Shown one piece after another: positions 23,866-32,638 of a stretch of 64,000 bases of DNA (the first letter of the stretch is position 1; each line of letters begins with the position of its first letter). Both the position numbers and the translations under genes were made by a program. The stretch lies in assembly GCA_963843745.1 (NCBI GenBank), contig CAWJLP010000013.1, positions 62,001 through 126,000 of the forward strand, in the 5' to 3' direction. Origin of the DNA: Trebonia sp963843745. GTDB lineage: Bacteria; Actinomycetota; Actinomycetes; Streptosporangiales; Streptosporangiaceae. A model generated the notes under the pieces. The model saw only the letters and a list, made by a program, of their open reading frames with translations, was not told the DNA's origin and made no database searches.

Positions 23866-23939
23866 TAGCGGAGGCCGGACTTGAACCGGCGACACAGCGA
23901 TTATGAGCCGCTTGCTCTGCCTGACTGAGCTACTCCGCC
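23866..23939 (-). tRNA. tRNA-Met (CAU anticodon)
   Basis: The minus strand forms a cloverleaf with acceptor GGCGGAG pairing to CTCCGCT (a G-U at position 1-72), D-arm TAGCTCAGTCAGGCAGAGC, anticodon loop CTCATAA and T-arm GGTTCAAGTCC. The pairing at 1-72 argues against an initiator tRNA. The position before rpmG is typical for elongator tRNA-Met; a lysidine-type tRNA-Ile with the same anticodon is not excluded. CCA is not encoded. Confidence 0.93.
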
Positions 23940-24118
23940 ATTGGACCATGTAAGGGTACCCGATCCAGACGCCGCGTGTACGCATCGACGGAGGCCGCAA
24001 CCCGTTGTCCACAGCCGGACCGCGCTCCCCCGCTACGTATTCCCGTGCTTTAAGACGGCATTTCCGCAAGTACGCAGCCAAATGCCCACAGGGCTATCCA
24101 CAGCCGCGGCCCGCGCCG

Positions 24119-25186
24119 CTACACCGCGGCGACGGAGTCCCTGATGATCAGCCGCGGCGCCACCGCGTCAGGCACGGTCTCGTCAGGGACGGCCGACGGA
24201 TCCTCGGACTTGCGGATCGCGTCCATCAGCATGGCCACGCAGCGTTTGCCGAGCTCATCGAAGGCTTGCCGCACCGTCGTCAGCGGCGGCCAGAAATGCG
24301 CTGCCTCCGGGATGTCATCGAAGCCGACCACGCTCACGTCACGGGGCACGTCCAGGCGCGCCTCGCGGAAAGCGTGCATCAGCCCCAGCGCCATCTGGTC
24401 GTTCGACGAGAAGACCGCGCTGAACCCCAGGTCCCCGTGTCCCGCCGCCTGGATAAGCGACCGCCCGGCCCGGTACCCCGACTCGGCAGTCCAGTCGCCG
24501 TGGGCCGGGGGCAGCACCGGAAGTCCCGAGGAGCGGAGCTCTGCCTCATACGCTCGCAGCCTCGATTGCGCGTCGTTCCAGTCCGCAGGGCCCGCGACGT
24601 GGACGATGCGCCGGTGTCCCTGCCCGGTGAGGTAGTCGATCACCATCCGCACGCCGGCTCGCTGGTCGACGGAAGCGACCGGGATACCGCCCGCGTCCTC
24701 CTGCTCCCCCTGCGCGGCCACGATAGGGATGTCCACCGCCAGCGCGGCCAGCCGCGACAGCACGGCGGTCCGCGGCGCCACGATGACGACACCCTCCACG
24801 TCCTGGTTAAGCAGGTCCTCGACGGCCGCCGAGATCGCGTCGGCCGACAGCGACGCGAGATGGGCGACGGTCGCGTAGTACCCCTGTTCGCGCGCCGCGT
24901 CCTCGACCGCGCCCACGCTGCTCGCCGGGCCGTAGTGCGACCCGACCGCGGCGGCGAGCACGCCGATCGTCTGCGACCGCCGCATCGACAGCATGCGGGC
25001 GGCCCGGCTCGGCCGGAACTGCAGCTCGTCCATGGCGACGAGCACCCGGGTCCTGGTGACGTCCCGGACGCTGGGATGCCCGTTCAGCACCCGGGAGACC
25101 GTCTGATGCGAGACCCCGGCGAGCCGCGCGACATCGCGAATGCTGGCCGGCCGCGACCTAGCGCCGGTCCTCCTGTGTTGACTCAT
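24119..25186 (-). CDS. LacI-family transcriptional regulator
   Basis: The 355-residue protein has an N-terminal helix-turn-helix (SIRDVARLAGVSHQTVSRVL, about residues 15-34), then a sugar-binding-type core with GVVIVAPR, GFSAVFSSNDQMALGL and VSVVGFDDIPEAA. ATG at 25186, with GGGAGGCG upstream, is preferred over a GTG five codons further up. There is no adjacent sugar transport or hydrolase operon, so it probably acts at a distance; its ligand is unknown. Its closest features resemble actinobacterial BetI/CcpA-like LacI proteins only in general fold. Confidence 0.9.
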   Translation of the reverse strand: MSQHRRTGARSRPASIRDVARLAGVSHQTVSRVLNGHPSVRDVTRTRVLVAMDELQFRPSRAARMLSMRRSQTIGVLAAAVGSHYGPASSVGAVEDAAREQGYYATVAHLASLSADAISAAVEDLLNQDVEGVVIVAPRTAVLSRLAALAVDIPIVAAQGEQEDAGGIPVASVDQRAGVRMVIDYLTGQGHRRIVHVAGPADWNDAQSRLRAYEAELRSSGLPVLPPAHGDWTAESGYRAGRSLIQAAGHGDLGFSAVFSSNDQMALGLMHAFREARLDVPRDVSVVGFDDIPEAAHFWPPLTTVRQAFDELGKRCVAMLMDAIRKSEDPSAVPDETVPDAVAPRLIIRDSVAAV

Positions 25187-25498
25187 CGCCTCCCGCTGCA
25201 CACCACGAGCATGGCATATCGGACAGGGCGGTGGTCAGTCCCGGCAGCGCGGCGAGACCGCTCACGGTCTCGCCGTCAGGGAACGATGGCGACCCGGGCG
25301 ACGCCGGCCTGAGTCCCTTCCCGCCCTGGACACCCCAAGGACGCGCCCGCCGTCCCGCCAGCGATCCCGGTCCCCGCCCGTAACCCCGGCAATCCCGCAG
25401 CCTCGCAAAGCCAGCCCGTGCCTGTCCGCCACATGCCGGCCGCACGGCACCACTCGCAGCGGAAGCCGAAGCTGCCGGTGGATGACTCAGGCGACGGC
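25187..25498. other. Intergenic region between the LacI gene and the SsuA-like gene
   Basis: About 310 bases contain no convincing gene. The only clear element is the hairpin at 25250-25275. The LacI promoter should lie close to 25200-25250, but no consensus was recognised. Confidence 0.5.
25250..25275. terminator. Hairpin, 11-bp stem with CTCA loop
   Basis: Perfect arms 25250-25260 and 25265-25275 (core GGCGAGACCG) surround a 4-base loop. It lies 223 bases downstream of the SsuA-like lipoprotein gene and 64 bases before the LacI start, so it may terminate the former. A binding-site role is possible. Confidence 0.4.
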
Positions 25499-26503
25499 TC
25501 AGCTGGGGGAGATCATCGACCTTATCAGGGTGCCCTGCCGGACTTCGGCGGCGTACTGCCGGGCAAGGAGGCCGAACTGGAGCATGGCGTCGGCGGTGCG
25601 CTGCATGCGCTGCTCATTAACCGGGCCGACGGGGAAGTCGGGCAGCGCCATGACCGCGGTCACCTCGCCCGGCAGCTGATCGGATTTCCCCACGGCCGCC
25701 CGGGCGGCGCCGGGATTGTCCTGGGCGAGCGCCTGCCCCTCCTCGATCGCCCGCACGAACGCGGCCGCTGCCTGCGGATGCTGCCGTGCCCACGCCTGGG
25801 TGGCGACATACCCGGCGATCGGGAAGTTCAGGGCGGCGCCCTGGTCCAGGTCGGCCAGTTCCACCTGGCCGTAGTCCTCTTCGGCCTTGCTGGCGTAGGG
25901 CTCGGCGATGAACGCCGCGTCCCACTGCCCCCGCTGGAGCTGTCCCGCCATATCGGGGAAGCCCTGCTTGTCGGTGACGAAGCGCACCCTGGCCGGCGCT
26001 ATCCCGTTCTCGGCGAGCAGCGCGCTGATCAGCAGGGTACCGATGCTGCCGGTGCCGTTGACCGCGATCTTCTTGCCGCCCAGCCCGGCCAGGGTCGTAA
26101 TGCGCGAGCCGGCCGTGGTGAGCAGCACCCGCGTGTGCGGCCGGAGGGTGGAAGCCTCGGCGAGAATGCGGAACCTGGCGCCCGTCGCCTGCGCCGCGAC
26201 GTAGCCGACATAGCTGCCCGCGCCGATGTCGACCTGGCCGTTCAGCTGACTGGCGATAACCGCCTTGGTACTGGCTATCGTCGTGATCGTCACGTGCAGC
26301 CCCTGCCGGGCGAAAAGCCCCTCATCCTGCGCGATGTACAGGCCGGCCAGGTCGGATGAGGGTATCGCGGCGACCGTGACGTTCTGGTCGCCGGCCTTGG
26401 TCAGCGCGGCGGGCCCCGCGTCGCTGTGCGCGGCGGCGCACCCGGCCAGCATCATGATCAGTGCCGCGGCGAGCGCTGCCGCGCGGACGTGCCCCGTGTT
26501 CAT
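25499..26503 (-). CDS. SsuA/NitT-type ABC substrate-binding lipoprotein
   Basis: The 334-residue product has a lipoprotein signal peptide (ALIMMLAGC, lipobox Cys at about residue 22) and a periplasmic-binding fold typical of sulfonate/nitrate/thiamine-precursor transporters: AQDEGLFARQGLHVTITTIA, GQVDIGAGSYVGYVAAQATG, WDAAFIAEPYA. The ATG at 26503 overlaps the upstream hydrolase stop in TAATG, so it should be translated with it. No permease or ATPase gene is adjacent; it may borrow other components or act as a sensor. The ligand is unknown. Confidence 0.85.
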   Translation of the reverse strand: MNTGHVRAAALAAALIMMLAGCAAAHSDAGPAALTKAGDQNVTVAAIPSSDLAGLYIAQDEGLFARQGLHVTITTIASTKAVIASQLNGQVDIGAGSYVGYVAAQATGARFRILAEASTLRPHTRVLLTTAGSRITTLAGLGGKKIAVNGTGSIGTLLISALLAENGIAPARVRFVTDKQGFPDMAGQLQRGQWDAAFIAEPYASKAEEDYGQVELADLDQGAALNFPIAGYVATQAWARQHPQAAAAFVRAIEEGQALAQDNPGAARAAVGKSDQLPGEVTAVMALPDFPVGPVNEQRMQRTADAMLQFGLLARQYAAEVRQGTLIRSMISPS

Positions 26504-27705
26504 TATTGCCCCCCCGGGCATTGCGACCGATCCTGGCCTGACGAGCCGTTGCTATCAGCGCGCGGGCCGGGCAGCGGCAAGGTTACTGATCCGTGACCCT
26601 TTCGTGCCTTGACCGTGTCATATTCGGCCACATTGTGAGCAAAACGGCGAACCGGACGCGCCCCGGCTGCCGCCGCTGACCTGTCTCCGCCGGCTGGGAC
26701 AGGATCTGGAGCCGCCCGGGCTTCGGCGCCCTCCGCATCATGGGGGCAGGCCAGTCCTAACAGCGTGGCGAGGAAGCCGGCTATCTCGCCGAATAGCGCG
26801 TCGATGTCCCCGCCGCCTGCGAACCGCAGCGAATGGTCGCCCGGCTGCTCGAAGTAGCGTGCGCCCGCGATCCGCGAGGCCAGGTAGCGCCCGTGAAAGG
26901 GCGGCGTGATGCGGTCGCTGAGGCGGTGGATCACCAGCGTCGGCACGTGAATCGACGGCAGCGCGGCACGGACGTCGATCTCGCGGATCATCGCGGTCAT
27001 GCGCAAGAAGGCGCCGGGGGTGACCGCCAGGCGCTCGAACCGCGCGAACAGCTCGCGGGCGTGCGGGTCGGCGGCCCGGCTCGGCAGGTACCACTCGATG
27101 CTGTCGCCCCTGCCCCAGTGGTGCGCCGCGATGTCGCGCAGCGACTCGTACATCTCGACCGCCGCCTCACCGCAGGGATAGTCGGGAGCGGGGAACCAGC
27201 GGGCGGCCGCCGAGCCGAGGATCAGGGCGGTGACCTGCTCCGGGTAGGCCGCGGCGAACAGGATGCTCATCGGCGCGCCTTCCGAGTAGCCGAACAGCAC
27301 GGCCCGCGCTGACCCGGCGGCGCGCATCACGGCGCGCACGTCGGCCATGCGCTCCTGGAGCGACAGGTCGCCGGCCGCGCGGTCCGACAGGCCGGTGTCG
27401 CGCTTGTCGAACAGGATCAGCCGGCCCAGCGTCGCCAGGCGCTGGAAGAACCCGGCGGTGTCGGCGTCCTCCCACACCAAGTCCAGGTGGCTCATCAGGC
27501 CAGGGACGAACACCATGTCCCGGTCGCCCTGGCCGAGGACCTGGTAGGCGATGTGCACGCCGTCATCGGTCAGCGCGTAGCGGGTCGGCGGGCCGGGGAA
27601 CAGCTGGCCGCGCCGCCCTCCGCCGCGGTTGCCGGCGTCCTGCTCGCCCACCGCGAGGCGATCCAAGGCGGCGCGATCCAGGGCGGGGTCCTGGCGGAGG
27701 ATGGC
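26503..27705 (-). CDS. Alpha/beta hydrolase domain, C-terminal part of a broken BTAD-hydrolase fusion
   Basis: This frame begins in the tail of a bacterial transcriptional activation domain (AAILRQDPALD), then a hydrolase domain: YALTDDGVHIAYQVLGQGDR, FDKRDTGLSDR, nucleophile motif GYSEG, Asp in HRLSDRI and His in GDHSLRF. The domain is the kind found fused to adenylate cyclase or SARP-type regulators. The N-terminal part lies in other frames (27722-28279), so it is unclear where translation of this frame starts; no confident start codon was identified. The stop overlaps the ATG of the lipoprotein gene. Confidence 0.7.
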   Translation of the reverse strand, partial: AILRQDPALDRAALDRLAVGEQDAGNRGGGRRGQLFPGPPTRYALTDDGVHIAYQVLGQGDRDMVFVPGLMSHLDLVWEDADTAGFFQRLATLGRLILFDKRDTGLSDRAAGDLSLQERMADVRAVMRAAGSARAVLFGYSEGAPMSILFAAAYPEQVTALILGSAAARWFPAPDYPCGEAAVEMYESLRDIAAHHWGRGDSIEWYLPSRAADPHARELFARFERLAVTPGAFLRMTAMIREIDVRAALPSIHVPTLVIHRLSDRITPPFHGRYLASRIAGARYFEQPGDHSLRFAGGGDIDALFGEIAGFLATLLGLACPHDAEGAEARAAPDPVPAGGDRSAAAAGARPVRRFAHNVAEYDTVKARKGHGSVTLPLPGPRADSNGSSGQDRSQCPGGQ

Positions 27706-27721
27706 AGCGGGTGGGCCGCGG

Positions 27722-28279
27722 TCAGCGTCTCGAGTTCCACGATCGCGTCGCCGAACTTGCCGCATTCCAGCAGCGCCTCGGCCCGCGCCTCGAGCGCGGC
27801 GAGCCGCAGTTCCTCGAGACGGCCGGCCTCGGTCCTGACGGATGGCGCGTCGATGCCCGCCAGAGCCGGCCCGACAACCGCAGCGCCTCGTCGAGACGGT
27901 GCAGCGCAATGGCCGGCTTGTCCTCGGCCATGGCGTCGGCCGCCTCGGCCGTGAGCTCGGTGAAACGGCAGGAGTCGAGTTCCGCCTCGGTCACGCGCAG
28001 CAGGTATCCCGGCGGCCGGGTGGTGAGCCGGTCCCCGCCTGGCGAGTCCGCCGCCGGTCGCAGCACCTTGCGCAATTCGGACAGGCGCACCTGGAGGCTG
28101 GCCAGGGCTTTGTCAGCGGGCTGCAGCGGCCACAGCTCGTCGAGCAGCTGTTCGGCCGCGACGACGTGGTTGGCGTGCACGATCAGCGTCGCGAGGACCG
28201 CGCGGGCGCGGGCGCCGCTCAGCTCGAGCGGCCGTCCGCTGACGGTCACCTCAACCGGGCCGAGGATGCTGAACTCCAT
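27722..28279 (-). pseudogene. SARP/AfsR-type regulator N-terminus (winged helix plus BTAD), frameshifted and internally deleted
   Basis: MEFSILGPVEVTVSGRPLEL and the following winged-helix segment (LLDELWPLQPADKALASLQV, RLTTRPPGYLL) match the AfsR/SARP DNA-binding domain. After LDEALRL the homologous BTAD sequence (GPALAGIDAPSVRTEAGRLE, ELRLAALEARAEALLECGKF) continues in a different frame, and the expected repeat following AAHPL is missing before AAILRQDPALD in a third frame. So at least one frameshift near 27865 and a deletion or second shift near 27700 have broken a fused regulator-hydrolase gene. Confidence 0.75.
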
Positions 28280-28340
28280 GGTAAGTACACCGTAAGTCGC
28301 TGGTTAGCGGCCCGGAAGCCGCATCGTCCAGTATCCGGCC

Positions 28341-29201
28341 ATGTCCCATCACGCAACTGACACCACCGTCGCGCCAGCCTACGACGCGGCCGAGGTGTAC
28401 GCCCTCGGCGCCGACACGGATGAGACCGCCCGGCTGCAGCGCCAGTCGGAGGAACTGCAACCGGAAGCCCGCGCCCTGATCGGCCGGCTTCGCGAGCTCG
28501 GCCTGCGGCCCGGTCAGACCGCGATCGACCTCGGCTGCGGGCCGCGAGGAACACTCGATCTCCTGGCGGGGGCCGTCGGCCCGGATGGCCGGGTCGTCGG
28601 GCTCGACGCCGACCCGGCGCACGTGGCGGTGGCGCGGCAGCACGCGTCCAGCCACGGATTCGCCAACGTTGACGTGCTGGCCGGCGACGCGCGGCACACC
28701 GGCCTTCCCGCGGAATCTTTCGACCTGGTGCACACCCGCACACTGCTCGTGACCATCCCTGAGCCCGCGGAAGTGGTCGCTGAGATGGTCAGGCTGGCCA
28801 GGCCGGGTGGCCTGGTGGCGAGCCAGGAGGCGGATGCCGAGTTCAGCATCTGTTACCCGCCGCTGCCCGAATGGGACCGGCTCTGGGCATTGTTCCTGGC
28901 CAGCTTTCCCAGGGCAGGAGCGGACCTGCGCCTCGGGCGCAGGCTGACCGAGCTGTTCCGCGAGGCGGGACTGACCGACGTCGGGGCGACGGTGTACGCG
29001 AGCTGCTACCCGGCGGGTCATTCGCGGCGAACCGTGATACCCGATCTGGTGCGCAGCCTGCATCCGGTGATTCTCAGCCTCGGCCTGGCCGGTGAGCGTG
29101 AACTCGCGGACGTGGACGCGGCGGTCCGCGCGCACCTCGCCGACCCGCGCACGCTGATCATGCCGCATTTGCTCGTGACCGCCTGGGGCCGCAAGCCCTG
29201 A
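28341..29201 (+). CDS. Class I SAM-dependent methyltransferase
   Basis: The 286-residue protein has the SAM-binding motif I AIDLGCGPRGTLDLL (about 53-67), followed by VVGLDADPAHVAVARQH and the AGDARHTGLP motif, with PGGLVASQEAD later. It resembles UbiE/COQ5-type methyltransferases. The gene is divergent from the broken SARP-type gene (61 bases apart) and converges on the ABC exporter. The substrate cannot be inferred. Confidence 0.85.
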   Translation: MSHHATDTTVAPAYDAAEVYALGADTDETARLQRQSEELQPEARALIGRLRELGLRPGQTAIDLGCGPRGTLDLLAGAVGPDGRVVGLDADPAHVAVARQHASSHGFANVDVLAGDARHTGLPAESFDLVHTRTLLVTIPEPAEVVAEMVRLARPGGLVASQEADAEFSICYPPLPEWDRLWALFLASFPRAGADLRLGRRLTELFREAGLTDVGATVYASCYPAGHSRRTVIPDLVRSLHPVILSLGLAGERELADVDAAVRAHLADPRTLIMPHLLVTAWGRKP

Positions 29202-29225
29202 TGCTGGTTCAGGACCAGCGGGCGC

Positions 29226-31034
29226 TTAGGCGGCCAGTTCGGCGTAGCGGCCCTGGTCGGCCAGCAGGCTGGCGTGGTCACCGGACTCGATGATGCGGCC
29301 GTGGTCGAGCACGACGATCTGGTCGGCGTTCCTGACAGTGGACAGGCGGTGCGCGATGGTGATGGTCGTCCGGCCCCGGGCCAGCGTGTCGAAGGCCTGC
29401 TGCACCGCCCGCTCGGTTTCGGTATCCAGGGCGCTGGTGGCTTCGTCGAGGACGAGCACCCGCGGATCGCGCAGCAGCGTCCTGGCTATCGCGATGCGCT
29501 GCTTTTCCCCGCCGGAGAAGCGGTGGCCGCGGGAGCCCACCATGGTGTCGTAGCCGTCGGGCAGGCTGGCGATCAAGTCGTGAATCTGCGCCGCGCGAGC
29601 GGCGTCCTCGATCTCGGCGTCAGTGGCACTCGGCTTGGCGTAGCGCAGGTTCTCCCGGACGGTGGTGTGCAGGAGGTAGGTCTCCTGGCTGACCACGCCG
29701 ACGATGGCGGCCAGGTCGGCCAGCCGCAGGTCGCGGATATCGGTGCCGTCGATGCGGACGCTGCCGCGGGTCGGGTCGTAGAGCCGCGCGACCAGTGAGC
29801 CGAGGGTGGTTTTGCCGGATCCGGTCTCGCCGACCAGGGCGAGCGTGCTGCCGGCCGGGATGTCCAGGTCTATGCCGGCCAGGGCGGGCCGGTCGGCGCC
29901 TGGGTAGGTGAAACCGACGCGTTCGAAGCGGACGTGCCCGGTGACGCGCGCTGGGTCGACGCTGACCGGGTGCGCTGGCTCGTCGACTTCGACGGGCAGG
30001 TCGAGGTACTCGAAGATCCGCGCGAAGAGGGCCAGCGAGCTGACCACAGAGACGCTGGTGCTGAGCAGGCCGGTGATCGGCCGGAACAGGGCGTTCTGCA
30101 GGGTGGTGAAGGCGATCAGGGTGCCGATGCTGACGGTTCCGGCGGACACGGGCAGGCCGGCGGCGAGGTAAATGACGGCCGGGACCGCGGCGAAGATGAT
30201 GCTGAGCGAGGCCATCCGCCAGCGCCCGGCGAGCTGGGAGCGGAGCTCCAGGTCGATCAAACGGGCCGAAGAGTCGGCGAACCGCTGGATCAGGCTCGGT
30301 CCGGTACCCATCGTCTTGGCCAGCTGAATGCCGTTGACGGAGAGCCCTTCCTCGATCGTCACGTTGAGGTCGGCGAGTTCCCTCTGCTGCTGGGTGGTGA
30401 TGGCCCTGCGCATCCTGGCGACCTTGCGGGTCAGGAAGATGGCGGGCGGCATGACCACGAGCGAGATGAGCGACAGCCGCCAGGACAGGGCGGCCATGGC
30501 GACCGCGGTCGCGACGACGGTGGTGAGGTTGGACGCGATGGAGGTGGCGGTCGAGGTCACGACGGACTCCATGCCGCCGATGTCGTTCTGAATGCGCGAT
30601 TGCACCTCGCCGGTGCGGGTGCGGGTGAAGAAGGCGATCGACTGCCGCTGCAGATGGGTGAAGACGCTGGTGCGCAGCTCGTGCATGACGTGCTGGCCGA
30701 CCTTCGTGCTGATCCAGGTCTGGATGACGCCGAACGCCGAGGTGATGGCGGCAACCGCGACCATCGCCGCCACCAGCCAGGCCAGCAGGCGCAGGTTCTT
30801 GTCCGGCAGGGCGGTGTCGATCACCGCGCGAAGCAGGAACGGCGAGGCCAGCCCGACCAGGGACGAGGCCGCGATGATGGCGGTGACGATGGCCAGCTGC
30901 CATCGGTAGGGGCGAAACAGCAGCCCGATGCGGCGCAGCGACACCTCGCGTGCCTGCGCCTTTTCCGCGGCGGTAACGGTGGCCGGGCCGCGGCCCCGGC
31001 GGGAGGTATCCCGGTTCATCTGGGGTGATGCCAA
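29226..31034 (-). CDS. ABC exporter, fused permease and ATPase (multidrug/lipid type)
   Basis: The 602-residue half-transporter has six predicted membrane spans in the N-terminal half (about 40-320) and an ATPase domain with Walker A GETGSGKTT, Q-loop VSQETYLLH, signature FSGGEKQR, Walker B VLVLDEATSAL and H-loop IAHRLSTV. It probably exports drugs or lipids as a homodimer. Translation likely begins at TTG (31034) after GAAAGG; an ATG five codons later lacks a ribosome-binding site. The divergent marR-type gene suggests induction by a transported toxic compound. Confidence 0.92.
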   Translation of the reverse strand: MASPQMNRDTSRRGRGPATVTAAEKAQAREVSLRRIGLLFRPYRWQLAIVTAIIAASSLVGLASPFLLRAVIDTALPDKNLRLLAWLVAAMVAVAAITSAFGVIQTWISTKVGQHVMHELRTSVFTHLQRQSIAFFTRTRTGEVQSRIQNDIGGMESVVTSTATSIASNLTTVVATAVAMAALSWRLSLISLVVMPPAIFLTRKVARMRRAITTQQQRELADLNVTIEEGLSVNGIQLAKTMGTGPSLIQRFADSSARLIDLELRSQLAGRWRMASLSIIFAAVPAVIYLAAGLPVSAGTVSIGTLIAFTTLQNALFRPITGLLSTSVSVVSSLALFARIFEYLDLPVEVDEPAHPVSVDPARVTGHVRFERVGFTYPGADRPALAGIDLDIPAGSTLALVGETGSGKTTLGSLVARLYDPTRGSVRIDGTDIRDLRLADLAAIVGVVSQETYLLHTTVRENLRYAKPSATDAEIEDAARAAQIHDLIASLPDGYDTMVGSRGHRFSGGEKQRIAIARTLLRDPRVLVLDEATSALDTETERAVQQAFDTLARGRTTITIAHRLSTVRNADQIVVLDHGRIIESGDHASLLADQGRYAELAA

Positions 31035-31077
31035 GAGCTTCTGCCTTTCGTAGTGTCTGGGCTCATTCGTGAGGTTA

Positions 31078-31121
31078 CCTCAATATGAGGGTATAGCACA
31101 AAAACCTGGTACTGTATTCCC
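31078..31121 (+). promoter_or_regulatory. Putative MarR operator and leaderless promoter
   Basis: CCTCA-ATA-TGAGG (31078-31090) is a perfect short palindrome in the 87-base divergent region between the exporter and MarR genes. TACTGT at 31110-31115 could be a -10 box placing the transcription start at the GTG codon (31122); no Shine-Dalgarno precedes that GTG. Binding there would control both genes. Confidence 0.45.
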
Positions 31122-31583
31122 GTGACCTCCGAGCGCGACGAAGCGGCCCGGGCCGCGCGTCAGCCCGCCGACCCGGCCAGCGATGAGTCGCTGTCGGAGG
31201 CGCTCGGGGCCGTGGTCCGGCAGCTTCGCGAGAAGTCAGTCGAGACGCTGGCGCCATGGGACATCACCCCGGCCCACCTGCGCGCGTTGCGCGTGCTGAA
31301 CAGGCACGGGACGATGCGGCTGTCCGCCATCTCCGATCACCTGCAGATCGCGCCCCGGACAGCCACCGAGGTCGTGGACGCGCTCGAGGCCAGGGACCTG
31401 GTCCGGCGGCTCGCCGACCCGGGCGACCGGCGCGCGACCCTGGTCGAGGTGACCGAGCACGGCGCCGACGTCCTCGCCGAGATCCGCGCCACCCGGGGAC
31501 CCGAAGCAGGGCGCGTCTTCGCCCGCCTCAGCCCGGCCGACCGCGCCGAACTGGCCCGCATCCTCGGCAAGCTCCGGAATTAA
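31122..31583 (+). CDS. MarR-family transcriptional regulator
   Basis: The 153-residue protein shows a MarR winged helix: LSEALGAVVRQLREKSVETL, then the HTH region MRLSAISDHLQIAPRTATEV (about 66-85) and the wing LADPGDRRATLVEVTEHG. The GTG start lacks a Shine-Dalgarno and lies close behind a -10-like box, suggesting leaderless mRNA. It is divergently placed to the ABC exporter and very likely represses it. Confidence 0.88.
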   Translation: MTSERDEAARAARQPADPASDESLSEALGAVVRQLREKSVETLAPWDITPAHLRALRVLNRHGTMRLSAISDHLQIAPRTATEVVDALEARDLVRRLADPGDRRATLVEVTEHGADVLAEIRATRGPEAGRVFARLSPADRAELARILGKLRN

Positions 31584-31745
31584 GCCCGGCGGAAATCGGG
31601 CGCTGCCTGGCGCGAGCGTGCAGTCGGATGACCGAAGCCGGCGGCAGGGGGCGTTCGACCGCGTCATCGGCGAGCGGGGAGCCGGGGAGCCACCCCGCGC
31701 CCGTTCCGGATGAAGACTTTGAATTTCGACCGGGTGAGAGACGGA

Positions 31746-32528
31746 CTACCAGGTCGGGATCAGGCCGCCGTCAATGCGGATGTCGGCGCCGGTGACATTG
31801 GCGGTGACGTCGCTGGCCAGCAGCAGGATCAGGTCAGCGACCTCCTCAGGGCGGCTGAACCGCCCGGTGACCATCTCGCTCGCGGCGCTGCTCGCGACGT
31901 CCTCGGGGCGGGCGCCGGTCGCCTGCCCGACCGTTGCGGCGACCCCGCTCGCGCCCAGCCACAGGTCGGTGGCGACCGGGCCGGGGCTCACGGTGTTGAC
32001 CCGGACTCCCTTGGGTCCGACCTCCTTCGACAGCGCCTTGGAGAAGCTGGCCACCGCGGCCTTCGCGGCGCTGTAGTCCATGACCGCGGGATCGGAGAGC
32101 ACGGAGTTCACCGAGCAGACGTTCACGATCGCGCCCCGGCCGGCGGCCAGCATCGCGGGCAGCGCGGCGCGGCTGGCGCGGACCGTCGTCATCAGGTTGA
32201 GGTTGAGCGTCGAGAGCCACTCCTCGTCGGTGATGGCAAGGAACCCCGAGGTTCGGGGCGGCGCGCCACCGACGTTGTTGACCAGGATGTCGATCCGCGT
32301 CCCCGCCAGCGCGACCAGATCCGCGGGCCCGCCGGGCGCGGCGAGGTCGAGTTCGCTGATCGTGACAGAGCCGTCCGCGGCGAGCTTGCTGAGTTCGGCC
32401 GAGGAGTGCAGCGCGCCCGCGACCACGCGGGCGCCACTGGCGGTCAGGGCGCGCGTCACGGCCAGGCCGATGCCCCGGCTCGCGCCGGTCACCACGGCGG
32501 TCTGCCCGGTGAGGTCCACGTTCATCAT
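31746..32528 (-). CDS. Short-chain dehydrogenase/reductase
   Basis: The 260-residue SDR has the cofactor motif TGASRGIG (about 15-22), NNVGG, catalytic Ser in VNVCSVNSV and YSAAK with the catalytic Tyr and Lys, and the C-terminal GADIRIDGG. Its NAD(P)H-dependent substrate is unknown. It lies 110 bases after the FMN oxidase gene and may be the last gene of the 35-37 kb cluster, though the gap allows a separate promoter. It converges with the MarR gene. Confidence 0.9.
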   Translation of the reverse strand: MMNVDLTGQTAVVTGASRGIGLAVTRALTASGARVVAGALHSSAELSKLAADGSVTISELDLAAPGGPADLVALAGTRIDILVNNVGGAPPRTSGFLAITDEEWLSTLNLNLMTTVRASRAALPAMLAAGRGAIVNVCSVNSVLSDPAVMDYSAAKAAVASFSKALSKEVGPKGVRVNTVSPGPVATDLWLGASGVAATVGQATGARPEDVASSAASEMVTGRFSRPEEVADLILLLASDVTANVTGADIRIDGGLIPTW

Positions 32529-32638
32529 GGCTTCTCCCTTCCCGTCCCGGGGTCGAGAGTAACGAGAACCCGGGCGCGACGACTTCAGTCACCTGACCTA
32601 AGTCCGCGTTTCCGCGGAAACGCGGGCGAGCGCATGGG

